A stretch of DNA of 64,000 bases from GCA-003244245 sp050699875 (GTDB taxonomy: Bacteria > Actinomycetota > Actinomycetes > Mycobacteriales > Pseudonocardiaceae): the NCBI GenBank assembly GCA_050699875.1, contig JBOHFX010000091.1:24765-88764 (forward strand), written 5' to 3'. The notes under the pieces were generated by a model that saw only the letters and a list, made by a program, of their open reading frames with translations, did not search any database and was not told where the DNA came from. Shown piece by piece: positions 19,354 through 28,111 of the stretch. The first letter of the stretch is position 1. Each line of letters starts with the position of its first letter. A program made the translations under genes and the position numbers.

Positions 19354-20246
19354 CTCTGAGCAGCACGCCGCAGGAGCCCGCCACCCCCGCCGGGGACGGC
19401 GGGCTCCTGCGCTACCGGCTGGACATCAGCTACGACGGGACCGGCTTTTCCGGATGGGCCCGTCAGCCGGGGCGGCGCACCGTTCAGGGAGTGATCGAGG
19501 GCGCGCTGGCGACCGTGATGCGGATCCAGGCCATCCTTACCGTCGCAGGACGCACCGACGCTGGCGTGCACGCCACCGGACAGGTCGCGCACCTTGACGT
19601 GCCGCCCGGGGCGCTGCTGCCTGACCAGCTCGCCCACCGGCTGGCTCGGCTGCTGCCACCGGACCTCCGGGTGCCCGCGGTGCGGCAGGTGCCACGCGCC
19701 TTCGACGCTCGCTTCTCCGCGCTGCGCCGGCACTACCGGTACCGGATTTGCGACGCGCCGTGGGGAGGCGATCCGCTGCGCCGGTACGACACGGTGAGCC
19801 ATTCCCGCAGGCTCGACGATGCCGCGATGAATACCGCAAGCCGGCTGTTGCTGGGCGAACATGACTTCGCCGCGTTCTGCCGCCACCGGGAAGGTGCGAG
19901 CGCGGTGCGCACCCTGGAGCGGCTCGAATGGACCCGAGGCGAACCCTACCTGCTGGTCGCGCATGTCGCGGCGGACGCGTTCTGCCACTCGATGGTGCGC
20001 AGCTTGGTGGGTGCTCTGCTGGCAGTGGGGGAAGGCCGGCGTGCTCCGGAGTGGCCCGCCGGCCTACTTCGCCATACCACTCGCGCCAGCGCGGTAACGG
20101 TGGCACCGGCGCACGGCCTCGCCCTGATCCGTGTGGACTATCCCGACCAGGACCATCTCGGCGCCCGCGCCGAGATGACCCGGGCCCGGCGGGTCGCTCG
20201 TGAAGGGCCGCTCGATAAGCCGGCGGCGCAAATTCGTGCGCAATGA
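19350..20246 (+). CDS. truA: tRNA pseudouridine(38-40) synthase TruA
   Basis: TruA makes pseudouridine at positions 38-40 of tRNA anticodon arms. The conserved N-terminus (LDISYDGTGFSGWARQPGRR) and the catalytic-Asp motif AGRTDAGVHATGQVAH are present, as is the C-terminal part (CHSMVRSLVGALLAVGEG). No ATG, GTG or TTG occurs in frame between an upstream stop at 19203 and a GTG at 19491 that would delete the first conserved 47 residues. The best start is CTG at 19350, overlapping the rplQ stop as CTGA with AAGGG nearby; CTG at 19356 is an alternative. The 298-residue length is normal. Confidence 0.9.
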   Translation: MTLSSTPQEPATPAGDGGLLRYRLDISYDGTGFSGWARQPGRRTVQGVIEGALATVMRIQAILTVAGRTDAGVHATGQVAHLDVPPGALLPDQLAHRLARLLPPDLRVPAVRQVPRAFDARFSALRRHYRYRICDAPWGGDPLRRYDTVSHSRRLDDAAMNTASRLLLGEHDFAAFCRHREGASAVRTLERLEWTRGEPYLLVAHVAADAFCHSMVRSLVGALLAVGEGRRAPEWPAGLLRHTTRASAVTVAPAHGLALIRVDYPDQDHLGARAEMTRARRVAREGPLDKPAAQIRAQ

Positions 20247-20251
20247 CCGGG

Positions 20252-20836
20252 TCAACGGAAGATCCAGATCATGCTCCACCCGGTCTCGGCGGGTGCTGCA
20301 ATGTCGTCCGCCTCGATCCGGTCCAGGCGGTAGCCGAGGCGGCGGGGGACCGCTTGGCTGCGGACATTCGCCTCGTCGCAGTGAATCTCCACCCGGTCAA
20401 CGCCGGGAAGTGCGAGGCCGGCGATCGTCAGGGCTTGAGCTGCGGAGGTGATGTGCCCGTGCCCTACGGCCGCCACGGTGAGCCAGTAACCGAGCTCGAT
20501 GCCCCCGGGACCGATCCGCCGGTGCAGGCCACACATCCCAAGGAGTTCGTCACTGTCTCGGGCCCAGAGCAGGTAGCCGTAATCGGTACCGTCCTGCCAG
20601 CGTTTCATTGCGGACGTGAGGCGTTCACGCTGGAAGGAGACGGCCGAAGCTTCGGGCACGGCCCAGGCCATCCAGGGCGTGAGGTGGCTCAAGTTGTCAG
20701 CTACCGCTGTTGCTACCCGCTCTGCATCGGCGACCGTCTCCCGTTGCAGGATGAGGCCGCGAAGCTCGATCCGTTCGGCAGGAAGGAGCTGCACAGGCGC
20801 AACCGTAGGTGTGCCAGGCCCCGCCCGGCGACCCAT
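20252..20836 (-). CDS. GNAT-family N-acetyltransferase (RimJ/RimL type)
   Basis: 194 residues in the RimJ/RimL subgroup: ERIELRGLILQRETVADAER at the N-terminus, GIELGYWLTVAAVGHGHIT as the acetyl-CoA-binding segment, then VDRVEIHCDEANVRSQAVPR. It uses acetyl-CoA to acetylate an unknown amine, perhaps a protein N-terminus or small molecule. The ATG at 20836 is preferred; upstream codons to 20899 cross the divergent gene's promoter. It converges on truA with five bases between stops. Confidence 0.85.
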   Translation of the reverse strand: MGRRAGPGTPTVAPVQLLPAERIELRGLILQRETVADAERVATAVADNLSHLTPWMAWAVPEASAVSFQRERLTSAMKRWQDGTDYGYLLWARDSDELLGMCGLHRRIGPGGIELGYWLTVAAVGHGHITSAAQALTIAGLALPGVDRVEIHCDEANVRSQAVPRRLGYRLDRIEADDIAAPAETGWSMIWIFR

Positions 20837-20897
20837 TTTCTGCTCGACATGCGCTGGCGCGACGCACTGGAGCGCATCGCCACACACACTCGTACCC

Positions 20898-21488
20898 ATG
20901 GATATCGAGTCAATCGCTGAGGATTCGCGGTCCCAGCGTGAGCGGATGCTCGCCGGTGACCTCTACATCGCCAACGATCCTGCACTGGCGGCGGACAGCC
21001 TGCGCGCATTGACGCTGACCGCCCAGTACAACGCCTGTGCCGCGGACAACGCTCAGCAGCGCCGCCGGTTGCTCACTGAGCTGCTGGGGTCGGTGGGGCC
21101 CGATACCGAAATCCGGCCCCCGCTGTACTGCGACTATGGCTACCAGATCTGCATTGGCTCGCGGACGTTCGTCAATTTCGGGCTGATGGCATTGGACGTC
21201 GCCAAGATCACCATTGGGGACGACGTGCAGATCGGCCCGAACGTGCAGCTGCTCACCCCCACTCACCCGATCGAGGCGGGTCCCCGCCGCGCCAAGTGGG
21301 AGGCTGCCCGGCCCATCACCATCGGGGATAACGTCTGGCTCGGCGGAGGGGTCATCGTCCTACCCGGAATCACGATCCGAGAGAACAGCGTTGTCGGCGC
21401 CGGGACAGTGGTGACCACAGACCTCCCAGCCAACGTCGTCGCAGTGGGCAATCCGGCCCGCGTCGTTCGCCATATCGGCACCGGCTAG
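20898..21488 (+). CDS. Maltose/galactoside O-acetyltransferase family (Maa/NodL/LacA) protein
   Basis: 196 residues. The N-terminal Mac domain (ERMLAGDLYIANDPALAADS) is followed by left-handed beta-helix hexapeptide repeats (ITIGDDVQIGPNVQLLTPTH, ITIGDNVWLGGGVIVLPGIT) ending in AVGNPARVVRHI. The catalytic His is in LTPTHPIE. It forms trimers that acetylate a sugar hydroxyl with acetyl-CoA. The start at 20898 is 61 bases from the divergent GNAT gene. Confidence 0.9.
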   Translation: MDIESIAEDSRSQRERMLAGDLYIANDPALAADSLRALTLTAQYNACAADNAQQRRRLLTELLGSVGPDTEIRPPLYCDYGYQICIGSRTFVNFGLMALDVAKITIGDDVQIGPNVQLLTPTHPIEAGPRRAKWEAARPITIGDNVWLGGGVIVLPGITIRENSVVGAGTVVTTDLPANVVAVGNPARVVRHIGTG

Positions 21489-21767
21489 CTGGAGCGCAAC
21501 GCGGGTGGCGCCGCGCAATCTCGAATGCGGGCCATGGACATTGCCTCTGAGGTTTTCAGCTATGGCTCGCCTGACAGCATGACGCTTGGCTGGTGGCATG
21601 ACATCCAACACCGACGGCCACGAGATCGCGTTGACTGGTTGGAAGAGCCAAGCTACCGGCAGCGCATGATGCTCGAAGCGATGCGCGTGACCATCCTGGT
21701 GGCGCCACGCTGGCCGCGGGCCGGACCGGATCGCCGATCTTGCCAAGGTGCGTGAACGTTTCGAAGC

Positions 21768-22799
21768 TCAGACCAGCCAGATGACAAGCTGGGCGCAGGG
21801 ACGGGGGTCGCCGGTGAGTTCGATCGGCTGGCGGAGGTACCGGGCGCCGTCCTTCATCACGATTGACGGCTCGGCCGTGAGAGTGAGCTGGACCTGGTAG
21901 TCCGGCGGGGCGAACAGAGCGATGTTCGGAGCAGATAATGCATGGGAACCCGACAACGGGAAATTGACAAATTGATCTTGTTCAAGCGGGCCGAAATCGA
22001 AGGTGTAAACGTTCGGGCCGTGGATATCGACGGGCTGCGAGGGATAGGCGTAATCGCCCGCGTTGCTGCCCGGTAAGTCAGCGTATCCGGGATGGTCGGA
22101 GAATGCCGCCTTCTTTCCGGCACGAAGGTGCTCGCCCTGACTGGTCCAACCCGGTAGTGCAGTGCACGGCTGTCCCGGTGGGGGGGTCAATCGAGGAGTC
22201 GGAGCGGGCGCTCCGGGCTGCGCCGGACTACACGAGCCGGTCCCGACACCAACAGGGATTATCCGGCCCCTCCGGGAGTCGGCGACGACCCAGGACGTCT
22301 GTGTCGGCGGGGTCTGCTGGCACACCATGGCCGGCGCGTTCGATGTCGGGGAGTGGGCTGGTCCGCTGCAGCTTGACCCGCCGGAGCTCACCGCGATGCC
22401 TCTCTCGACCTCAACGATGACCGACTGTGTCGGCGGACTCTCCGCACACACATTGCCTGTGGTTGTGGGCGTCTGAGCCGCGGGCGGGGCCGGATCAGTG
22501 CAACCGGGTGGGGTTACCACGGTGGGCGCACTGTCGGCAGGCGGCACTGGCTCGCACGTTTCCCCAGTTCCGCTGGACACGCTTCCGGGTCCAGTTACGA
22601 CGGCCGGTGGGGCCGGCACGGTTTGGCCGATCTCTGGTGGAGCCACCTCGGTCGTGATCGGAGAATCATCCGTGGCTGCAGCCTGGAGCTGGGTCTCTGT
22701 TGAACCAGCTGGATACATTCCCCAGACAGCGACCGCGCCAATGACAAGGAGTGCCGCGAACAGGATGGAAACGATCGTGACTGGCCTTTTCTGGTTCAT
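21768..22799 (-). CDS. Membrane-anchored Pro/Thr/Ser-rich protein with Cys-bracketed loops, unknown function
   Basis: 343 residues, no family recognised. A short basic N-terminus precedes one hydrophobic helix (about 8-27) that should anchor or export the protein. Residues 30-215 are Pro/Thr/Ser/Gly-rich and hold three Cys-bracketed loops: C82-C100, C118-C144 and C160-C190. The last two are related, each starting VC-x2-(S/T)PPTQ and ending in SCS. The C-terminal 130 residues look like a beta-rich domain between C212 and C335. Even-numbered Cys suggest extracellular disulfides. It is the last gene of the eccE-side arm of the type VII secretion locus, 175 bases after the eccE partner gene, so it may be a surface component or client; that is inference from position. 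Confidence 0.7.
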   Translation of the reverse strand: MNQKRPVTIVSILFAALLVIGAVAVWGMYPAGSTETQLQAAATDDSPITTEVAPPEIGQTVPAPPAVVTGPGSVSSGTGETCEPVPPADSAPTVVTPPGCTDPAPPAAQTPTTTGNVCAESPPTQSVIVEVERGIAVSSGGSSCSGPAHSPTSNAPAMVCQQTPPTQTSWVVADSRRGRIIPVGVGTGSCSPAQPGAPAPTPRLTPPPGQPCTALPGWTSQGEHLRAGKKAAFSDHPGYADLPGSNAGDYAYPSQPVDIHGPNVYTFDFGPLEQDQFVNFPLSGSHALSAPNIALFAPPDYQVQLTLTAEPSIVMKDGARYLRQPIELTGDPRPCAQLVIWLV

Positions 22800-22974
22800 A
22801 CAGGCTTCCTATTCGCTGGCGGCAAGCAGGCCGAGCGGGGCGAACCCACGAGTCCCGCTACGCAGGCACACACCAATCTGGCGACGACATTGCTCCTGCG
22901 AGGTAGCAAAACGAAGTCCAACGGCTGATGGAAAGTCAACGAAGAACACCACGAGGGACAGCTATATGTCGTGG

Positions 22975-23694
22975 TCAGTCTCCCCGGCGCACCGGACCCA
23001 GGATCTCCCGCTCCGCGGGAGTGGTGATCAGCCGCAAAGGCAGCCACAGGTCCGGACCCAACGCCACCACTCCGTCGTCGGTCAGCAGGGCCAGCTGGTT
23101 GGCCATCGGTGCAGGCAGCCGCCACATCATGGCGGCCAGCTTCGCCTGGCTGGCCGAAAGCCGCTGGAGTAGCACCAGGTCGGCGTTGTTCGCGGTGCTC
23201 TCTGCCTGCGGGTGCAGGTAGGGCAACACGTACAGGGTCGTTTGCCACGCTGAGCGCGGAGGGAACAGTTCCTGTGGTACCGCTCCGCCGTCGTGCACGA
23301 CCACCAGCGGCGCGTCCTCCGAGGCCCGTGGCAGCTCGACCGGTGCGAGCCGGCGCACCTGCATCAGCGGAGCGGGAGAGCCGTCGGGACCCTCGCCGGC
23401 GGCTCGGGTGAGCATGTGCCAGGCTGCCGGCCGGCCGGTGGCGACGACCACCCAGGCGCCGGTGGCCATCGAGCGCAGGGCGACCTGCCGGGCTAGGTAG
23501 AGCCCGCCGACCAGGACCAGCCGGGTTGGTTGCGGACGTAGCACGGACACACTCAGGGCTTCGTCGTGCGGACCGCAACCCAGGACCATCCCCCCGCGGT
23601 CCCCTGACGGGCTGACCACGTCGAGCAGGCCGGGCGTGACGAGGAACTCCGGCGCCACCGACCTGGCTCCCGCGTGGTGAACCAGTGTCCTCAT
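22975..23694 (-). CDS. Uncharacterised protein coupled to eccE
   Basis: 239 residues. Its ATG overlaps the eccE stop as ATGA, so it should be made together with EccE. No transmembrane helix is obvious. Recognisable elements are an N-terminal RTLVHHAGARSVAPEFLVTP and a central hydrophobic strand-rich region (RLVLVGGLYLARQVALR; GAWVVVATGRP) suggesting an alpha/beta fold, with no nucleotide-binding loop. A gene in this position follows eccE in several non-mycobacterial actinobacterial type VII loci as far as I recall, but no function is assigned. Confidence 0.7.
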   Translation of the reverse strand: MRTLVHHAGARSVAPEFLVTPGLLDVVSPSGDRGGMVLGCGPHDEALSVSVLRPQPTRLVLVGGLYLARQVALRSMATGAWVVVATGRPAAWHMLTRAAGEGPDGSPAPLMQVRRLAPVELPRASEDAPLVVVHDGGAVPQELFPPRSAWQTTLYVLPYLHPQAESTANNADLVLLQRLSASQAKLAAMMWRLPAPMANQLALLTDDGVVALGPDLWLPLRLITTPAEREILGPVRRGD

Positions 23695-24926
23695 CCGGGA
23701 ACGCCGAACGGTAGCGTCGCCGCCAACCCCGCAACCTGCCGCCCACACAGCGGGCTGAGTGCCAGGCCGAGACGTTGCGAAACGGCCTGCAGCCGACCGT
23801 CGGCCGCCTCGAGTTCCGCTGGGTCGCGGGCGCTGACTCGAACCAGACCGCGCAGCCCGACCTCGGCGTCGTCTTCCCCTGGTGACAGCGACAGCGAGAC
23901 GGCTGTGGACAGCGCCCGCACTCCCGTCAACGCGTTGAGATTGTGCGCCGCATTGCTAGGCCCCCAGCCGGTGATCGCGTAGCTGGCATGCCCGACCCCG
24001 GCGGCGGTGACCGCCGTCCATCCTTCATGCAGCGTCACCGGTTGCCCGGTACCGGCCACCGCGGACAGCTCGGCGGCCGAGATGCCGGCGCGTAACAGTT
24101 GATCGGCATTCACCGGTCGGGTCGCCACACCACGGGATTCCAGCGCGCCGCGCACCCGGGACAGCGCACCGATCAGTGCCCGGTGGCAGCCCATCACCCC
24201 ACCACCACGTTCGGCCACCGCGGTCGGGCAGCGGCGGGGATCCAAGCGCACCGCGATCCATGTGGTGCGGCGGGCGGCCGCCGGTAGCGGGCCGAGAACC
24301 TCCAGGTACGAGCGCAGCGCCGGGGACGACGACGGCAGAGCTGCGCTGCCCGGGTAGCAGTGCCAGATCACCTGGATCGCGTCCAGCACTACGCCGCGGT
24401 CTTGCAGGCAGGGTGCCAGCGTGCCGAGCGGCAGGCCGGCGGCCCCGCCGACCGGTGTGATCATCGATGGTGAAGCGACCACCTCCAGCACGGCGGTCCA
24501 GGTTCCCTGGTGCCACGCCAGGCCCAGCGGCTCGCGCTGGTGGTCGGTGCCGTGAGCGATGATCAGATCCGGCAGGATCAGACGAAGCAGGGCGACTCGT
24601 GGATCGTCGGAGCCCCCCGTCGGCTGCAGCGAGACGGCAGCCGCCGGGTCCGGACTGGTGACGCTACGGTCGCGGCAGCGCGCCAGGTACCCGACGGCGA
24701 GCTGGACCCACCGCACCAACCAGCGACCGCGCCAGCGGACCAGCCCCAACGGCACCGTGGTCAGCAGCACCCCCAGCGCTGCCCACCACAGGGCGGTGTC
24801 CGCGGCGAGTAACGCCAGACCGAGCGCCAGCCCGATCTCCAACACCACCAGGTTGACCAGGGGTAGTGGACCCAGGCGCGAACCCGTCGAACGCAGCTGG
24901 GGTGGAGCCGATGCTGCGGTGGTCAT
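23691..24926 (-). CDS. eccE: Type VII secretion protein EccE
   Basis: 411 residues with two N-terminal transmembrane helices (PLVNLVVLEIGLALGLALLA and WAALGVLLTTVPLGLVRW) followed by a cytosolic/peripheral domain, the EccE layout. In mycobacterial ESX systems EccE sits at the periphery of the EccBCDE membrane complex. ESX-4 of mycobacteria lacks EccE, so its presence makes this a fuller ESX-4-like system. The ATG at 24926 is chosen because the preceding frame, running antisense into eccB, is not conserved. eccE and eccB are divergent, about 100 bases apart, and probably share a promoter region. Confidence 0.8.
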   Translation of the reverse strand: MTTAASAPPQLRSTGSRLGPLPLVNLVVLEIGLALGLALLAADTALWWAALGVLLTTVPLGLVRWRGRWLVRWVQLAVGYLARCRDRSVTSPDPAAAVSLQPTGGSDDPRVALLRLILPDLIIAHGTDHQREPLGLAWHQGTWTAVLEVVASPSMITPVGGAAGLPLGTLAPCLQDRGVVLDAIQVIWHCYPGSAALPSSSPALRSYLEVLGPLPAAARRTTWIAVRLDPRRCPTAVAERGGGVMGCHRALIGALSRVRGALESRGVATRPVNADQLLRAGISAAELSAVAGTGQPVTLHEGWTAVTAAGVGHASYAITGWGPSNAAHNLNALTGVRALSTAVSLSLSPGEDDAEVGLRGLVRVSARDPAELEAADGRLQAVSQRLGLALSPLCGRQVAGLAATLPFGVPG

Positions 24927-25025
24927 ATCTGGCGCCTCCGCGGGCGTGGACGGACGGTGGTCCGCCGATGGCGCTTCGCTATCCTGCGGCACCGTACAGC
25001 CCCGGGAAGAGCGGCAGGCAACCCG

Positions 25026-26504
25026 ATGTCCACCAGCCCGACCACCAAGTCGCAGGTGCAGGCCTACCGCTTCGTGCTCCGCAGGATGCAGTCGGCGCTG
25101 GTCCGCAAGGACGCGGTGATGCTGCACGAGCCGATGCGCCACCATCTGCGGGCATCGGCGGTCGGTGCGATCGTGGGTATTCTGGGTTTGGCGGCCTTCT
25201 TCGTGGTGGGTCAGTTCCGGCCGGTCAGCGTGCTCAATGCCAATGAGATCGTCATCGGCAGCCCGTCCCAAGCGATCTTTGTGGTGCAGGACAATCCGCG
25301 GCGGCTCATCCCGGTGGTCAATCTGACGTCAGCGCGCTTGCTATTGGCGGCAATCTCACCGGGCCGGGAGGCAGCGGAGGCCAAGACGGTCGAAGATTCC
25401 ACATTGGCCGGCATTTCGCGCGGGCCAATGACCGGGCTTCCCGGGCTCCCGCCGCTGCCGGTACCGGAAAACCTGATCAGCGGAGTTTGGTCGGTATGTG
25501 ACACCGGCACAATCCGGCCAGATTTGCCGAATGCCGCATCCCGGCCCCAGATTTCCACCACCGTCCTGGTCCAGGAGCAGGCGCCGGCGAGCCGCCCGCT
25601 AGGCGACGATCAGGCCCTGCTCGTGGCAGAGCAGAACACGGGGATCACCTACCTGGTGTGGAACGGCAGCCGAGGGCGAGTAGACCTGCGCGACGACGCA
25701 GTGCGCAGCCACTACCGGCTGGGCAACGTTGTCCCGCGCAAGGTCAGCACCGGCCTGCTCAACGCAATCCCCGAGGGGCCCCCGCTCACCCTGCCGGCTA
25801 TCCCGACCGGACCACCATTCCCGCAGCTTCCGGGTGTCCAGGTTGGTGACGTCGTGCGGGTGAAGGGTGTCCAGGACTCGTTCTTCTTGCTCCTGCCGCA
25901 AGGTGTCCAGCCAGTCGAACCGGCGGTGGCCGACCTGATCCGCTACCGCCGCAGCACGACCACCGATTTCGTCAACGTCACACCCGAAGCTATTTCCCGG
26001 GTGCCGGAAGCACCGATCGCTAGCCAGCTGAACCTGGCCGGCTTTCCGGCCCAGGTCCCGCAGATCGTCAAGGTCGCCGAAACGCCGGTTGCCTGCCTTA
26101 CCTGGCAGGGTCCGGATCGACCTCCGGTGATCACTGTCAGTTCGGAGGAGCAGCTGTCCCTGGGCGCTGGCCAGAGCCCGGTTGAAGTGCCCCGCGCGGG
26201 CCTCGGCCAGACGGCAGACCTGGTTTTCCTGGAGCCGACCAAGGCTGCCCTGGTCCGCGGGGTGGTGCCCGGCCAGCGTCCCGACACCGGGGCCATCTGG
26301 TTGGTCACCGACCAGGGTTTCCGCTTCGGCGTGCCCTCGATGGAGGTCGCGGGTGCACTGGGGCTTGGTCAGGTCACCACGCCGGCGCCCGAGCCCATCC
26401 TGGACCTGCTGCCGATCGGGCCGACCCTGGAGCCCCAGCGGGCCTTGGAACTGTTCAATCCGGCGCTGGCCCGAGAGCAGGCCGAGCAACGCCCCGGCGG
26501 TTGA
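25026..26504 (+). CDS. eccB: Type VII secretion protein EccB
   Basis: 492 residues. The N-terminus MSTSPTTKSQVQAYRFVLRR, QSALVRKD is the cytosolic EccB signature. One transmembrane helix follows (about 48-68), then a large extracytoplasmic domain with EccB repeats (for example the segments VCDTG and TPVACLTW, whose Cys probably pair). EccB links the membrane complex to the cell envelope. The ATG at 25026 matches family starts; the extra upstream codons to 24957 cross the intergenic region. Confidence 0.92.
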   Translation: MSTSPTTKSQVQAYRFVLRRMQSALVRKDAVMLHEPMRHHLRASAVGAIVGILGLAAFFVVGQFRPVSVLNANEIVIGSPSQAIFVVQDNPRRLIPVVNLTSARLLLAAISPGREAAEAKTVEDSTLAGISRGPMTGLPGLPPLPVPENLISGVWSVCDTGTIRPDLPNAASRPQISTTVLVQEQAPASRPLGDDQALLVAEQNTGITYLVWNGSRGRVDLRDDAVRSHYRLGNVVPRKVSTGLLNAIPEGPPLTLPAIPTGPPFPQLPGVQVGDVVRVKGVQDSFFLLLPQGVQPVEPAVADLIRYRRSTTTDFVNVTPEAISRVPEAPIASQLNLAGFPAQVPQIVKVAETPVACLTWQGPDRPPVITVSSEEQLSLGAGQSPVEVPRAGLGQTADLVFLEPTKAALVRGVVPGQRPDTGAIWLVTDQGFRFGVPSMEVAGALGLGQVTTPAPEPILDLLPIGPTLEPQRALELFNPALAREQAEQRPGG

Positions 26505-26569
26505 GCCACGGCATGCGCCCTGGCGGAGCAAGCTTCGACCGCGCCTCTTCCCTCGACCAGCGGTGTACC

Positions 26570-26857
26570 ATGACGACCATGAGTACACATAGCCTTCGCG
26601 ACCTGCGCAACAATCTCGGCGCTGTGGTGCGCGAGGTTGCCTACACCGGTCACGAGGCGGTCATCACCGACAACGGCCGGGACGTCGCTGTCATTATCAG
26701 CTTGGACGATTACGAGCGGCTACACGAGCACGCCGATATCGCCGACGCCCTGCGTCTACGGAACCTGCGCGCCACCGGCTACGCCACAATTTCGCTGGAC
26801 GACATGCTCGCCACGCTGGGCGTATCTATCGAGGATTTCGCAGAGCAGGCAGTGTGA
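26570..26857 (+). CDS. Phd/YefM-type antitoxin
   Basis: About 95 residues: THSLRDLRNNLGAVVREVAY, EAVITDNGRDVAVIISLDDY is the Phd/YefM DNA-binding and dimerisation fold, followed by a flexible C-terminus that should bind the toxin. A second ATG at 26579 may be the true start. The stop overlaps the toxin start as GTGA. It lies inside the type VII secretion locus directly after eccB, and probably uses its own autoregulated promoter in the 65-base gap. Confidence 0.88.
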   Translation: MTTMSTHSLRDLRNNLGAVVREVAYTGHEAVITDNGRDVAVIISLDDYERLHEHADIADALRLRNLRATGYATISLDDMLATLGVSIEDFAEQAV

Positions 26858-27105
26858 ACATCGCGTTTCATCCCGACGTCTACAAGCAGCTCCAGCAACT
26901 GCCTCGCCAGATGTTCTCAGCAGCGCTACACGCAATCATTGCCCTCACACACAACCCGCGACCGATCGGTGTCAAGAAGCTGGTCGGTAGTCGCAGCGAC
27001 TGGCGCATACGCCTCGGCGAATACCGAATCATCTATGAGATCGACGATACCGCCGAGACAATAACGGTGCTGCAGGTTGAACACCGGCGGGATGCGTACC
27101 GCTGA
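26854..27105 (+). CDS. RelE/ParE-family toxin
   Basis: 83 residues, intact: NIAFHPDVYKQLQQLPRQMF at the N-terminus and DWRIRLGEYRIIYEIDDTAE, TITVLQVEHRRDAYR at the C-terminus, the RelE core that cuts mRNA in the ribosomal A site. The GTG start overlaps the antitoxin stop. A shattered copy of this gene's 3' end is at 12049. Confidence 0.9.
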   Translation: MNIAFHPDVYKQLQQLPRQMFSAALHAIIALTHNPRPIGVKKLVGSRSDWRIRLGEYRIIYEIDDTAETITVLQVEHRRDAYR

Positions 27106-27203
27106 TCGCAGACGATCCCGGCCGCCGACAAGCCTCCTGAGAGGTGCGGGGAGGTTGACGACAACCGCTCTTCTGCGCACACTGTACCCAGTAGCGTATT
27201 AGC

Positions 27204-27214
27204 GTACGACGTAC
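27204..27214. promoter_or_regulatory. Perfect short palindrome before the NmrA-like gene
   Basis: GTACG-A-CGTAC lies 20 bases before the GTG start, partly within TAGCGT/TACGAC sequence that could hold a -10 element. It could be an operator for a local regulator, but no regulator gene is adjacent. Confidence 0.3.
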
Positions 27215-27234
27215 TCAGTCAGGAGGCGGCAACG

Positions 27235-28086
27235 GTGCTGATCTTGGTGACCGGAGCGACCGGGACCGTCGGGAGCAGTCTTGTCCGGCAGCTTGTGAGC
27301 GCGGGGCACCGGGTTCGAGCACTGACCCGCAACCCTGGATCGGAGGCGGCGGCGAGGCTGCCGAAGCATGTCGAGATCGTCCAAGGCGACTTCAGCACGC
27401 CGGAGACCCTCGTTCCCGCCTTGTGCGGGGTCGAGCGGATGCATCTGGTCGCAATCGACGGGTACGGCCCGTTGACCACCGGTCCGCAGATCCTCGAGCT
27501 TGCGAAGCGGGCCGGTGTGCGTCGGATCACGCACTTGGGTCACCACGATCCGAGCAGGGCCGACGACGATCCGTTGGAGGCCGACCACCGCGCCGTGCAG
27601 AAGGCCATCGAGAACTCCGGCCTGGAGTGGACTCACGTGTTCCCGGGTGAGTTCATGGCCAACACCTGGGAGTGGGCCGAGTCCATCAAGACCGAGGGTG
27701 TCGTGCGTGCGCCGTTCGGCGGTTGGAACAGCGCGATGGTCCACGAGGCCGACGTCGCCGCCGTAATCATGGCCGCGCTGCTGGAGGACAACCACGTGGG
27801 CAAGACGTACTGGCCGACCGGTCCGGAGCCGGTGAAACGTCGCGACGCGGTACGGATGATCGGCGAGGCCATCGGCCGGAAGATCCAATTCATCGAGCTA
27901 ACTCCTGCACAAGCCCGCGAACACTGGAAGGACAGCTACCCCGAGCAAGTTATCGAGTGGTTCTTGGAGATGGGGCAGTATCTCGACGGCAACGCCCCGG
28001 TCCTGCCGGACCTCGAGCAGGTCACCGGCAAGCGAGGACGCACCTTCGCGCAGTGGGCCATCGACCATGCCGACGACTTCCGCTGA
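27235..28086 (+). CDS. NmrA-like atypical short-chain dehydrogenase/reductase
   Basis: 283 residues. The Rossmann motif ILVTGATGTVGSSLVRQL binds NAD(P); IVQGDFSTPETLVPAL and LELAKRAGVRRITHLG follow the NmrA/TMR pattern, and the usual YxxxK catalytic pair is not evident. Such proteins act as redox sensors or as reductases on unknown substrates. AGGAGG precedes the GTG start. A second, truncated homologue follows at 28112, pointing to tandem duplication. Confidence 0.88.
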   Translation: MLILVTGATGTVGSSLVRQLVSAGHRVRALTRNPGSEAAARLPKHVEIVQGDFSTPETLVPALCGVERMHLVAIDGYGPLTTGPQILELAKRAGVRRITHLGHHDPSRADDDPLEADHRAVQKAIENSGLEWTHVFPGEFMANTWEWAESIKTEGVVRAPFGGWNSAMVHEADVAAVIMAALLEDNHVGKTYWPTGPEPVKRRDAVRMIGEAIGRKIQFIELTPAQAREHWKDSYPEQVIEWFLEMGQYLDGNAPVLPDLEQVTGKRGRTFAQWAIDHADDFR

Positions 28087-28111
28087 CCCCCAATAACCCC
28101 GGTGACTGAGC

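Noticed and set aside
21525..21755. 76-codon frame between the O-acetyltransferase and the Cys-loop protein
   Set aside because: Some protein-like segments (VDWLEEPSYRQRMMLEAM) but no binding site or family; perhaps a decayed gene.
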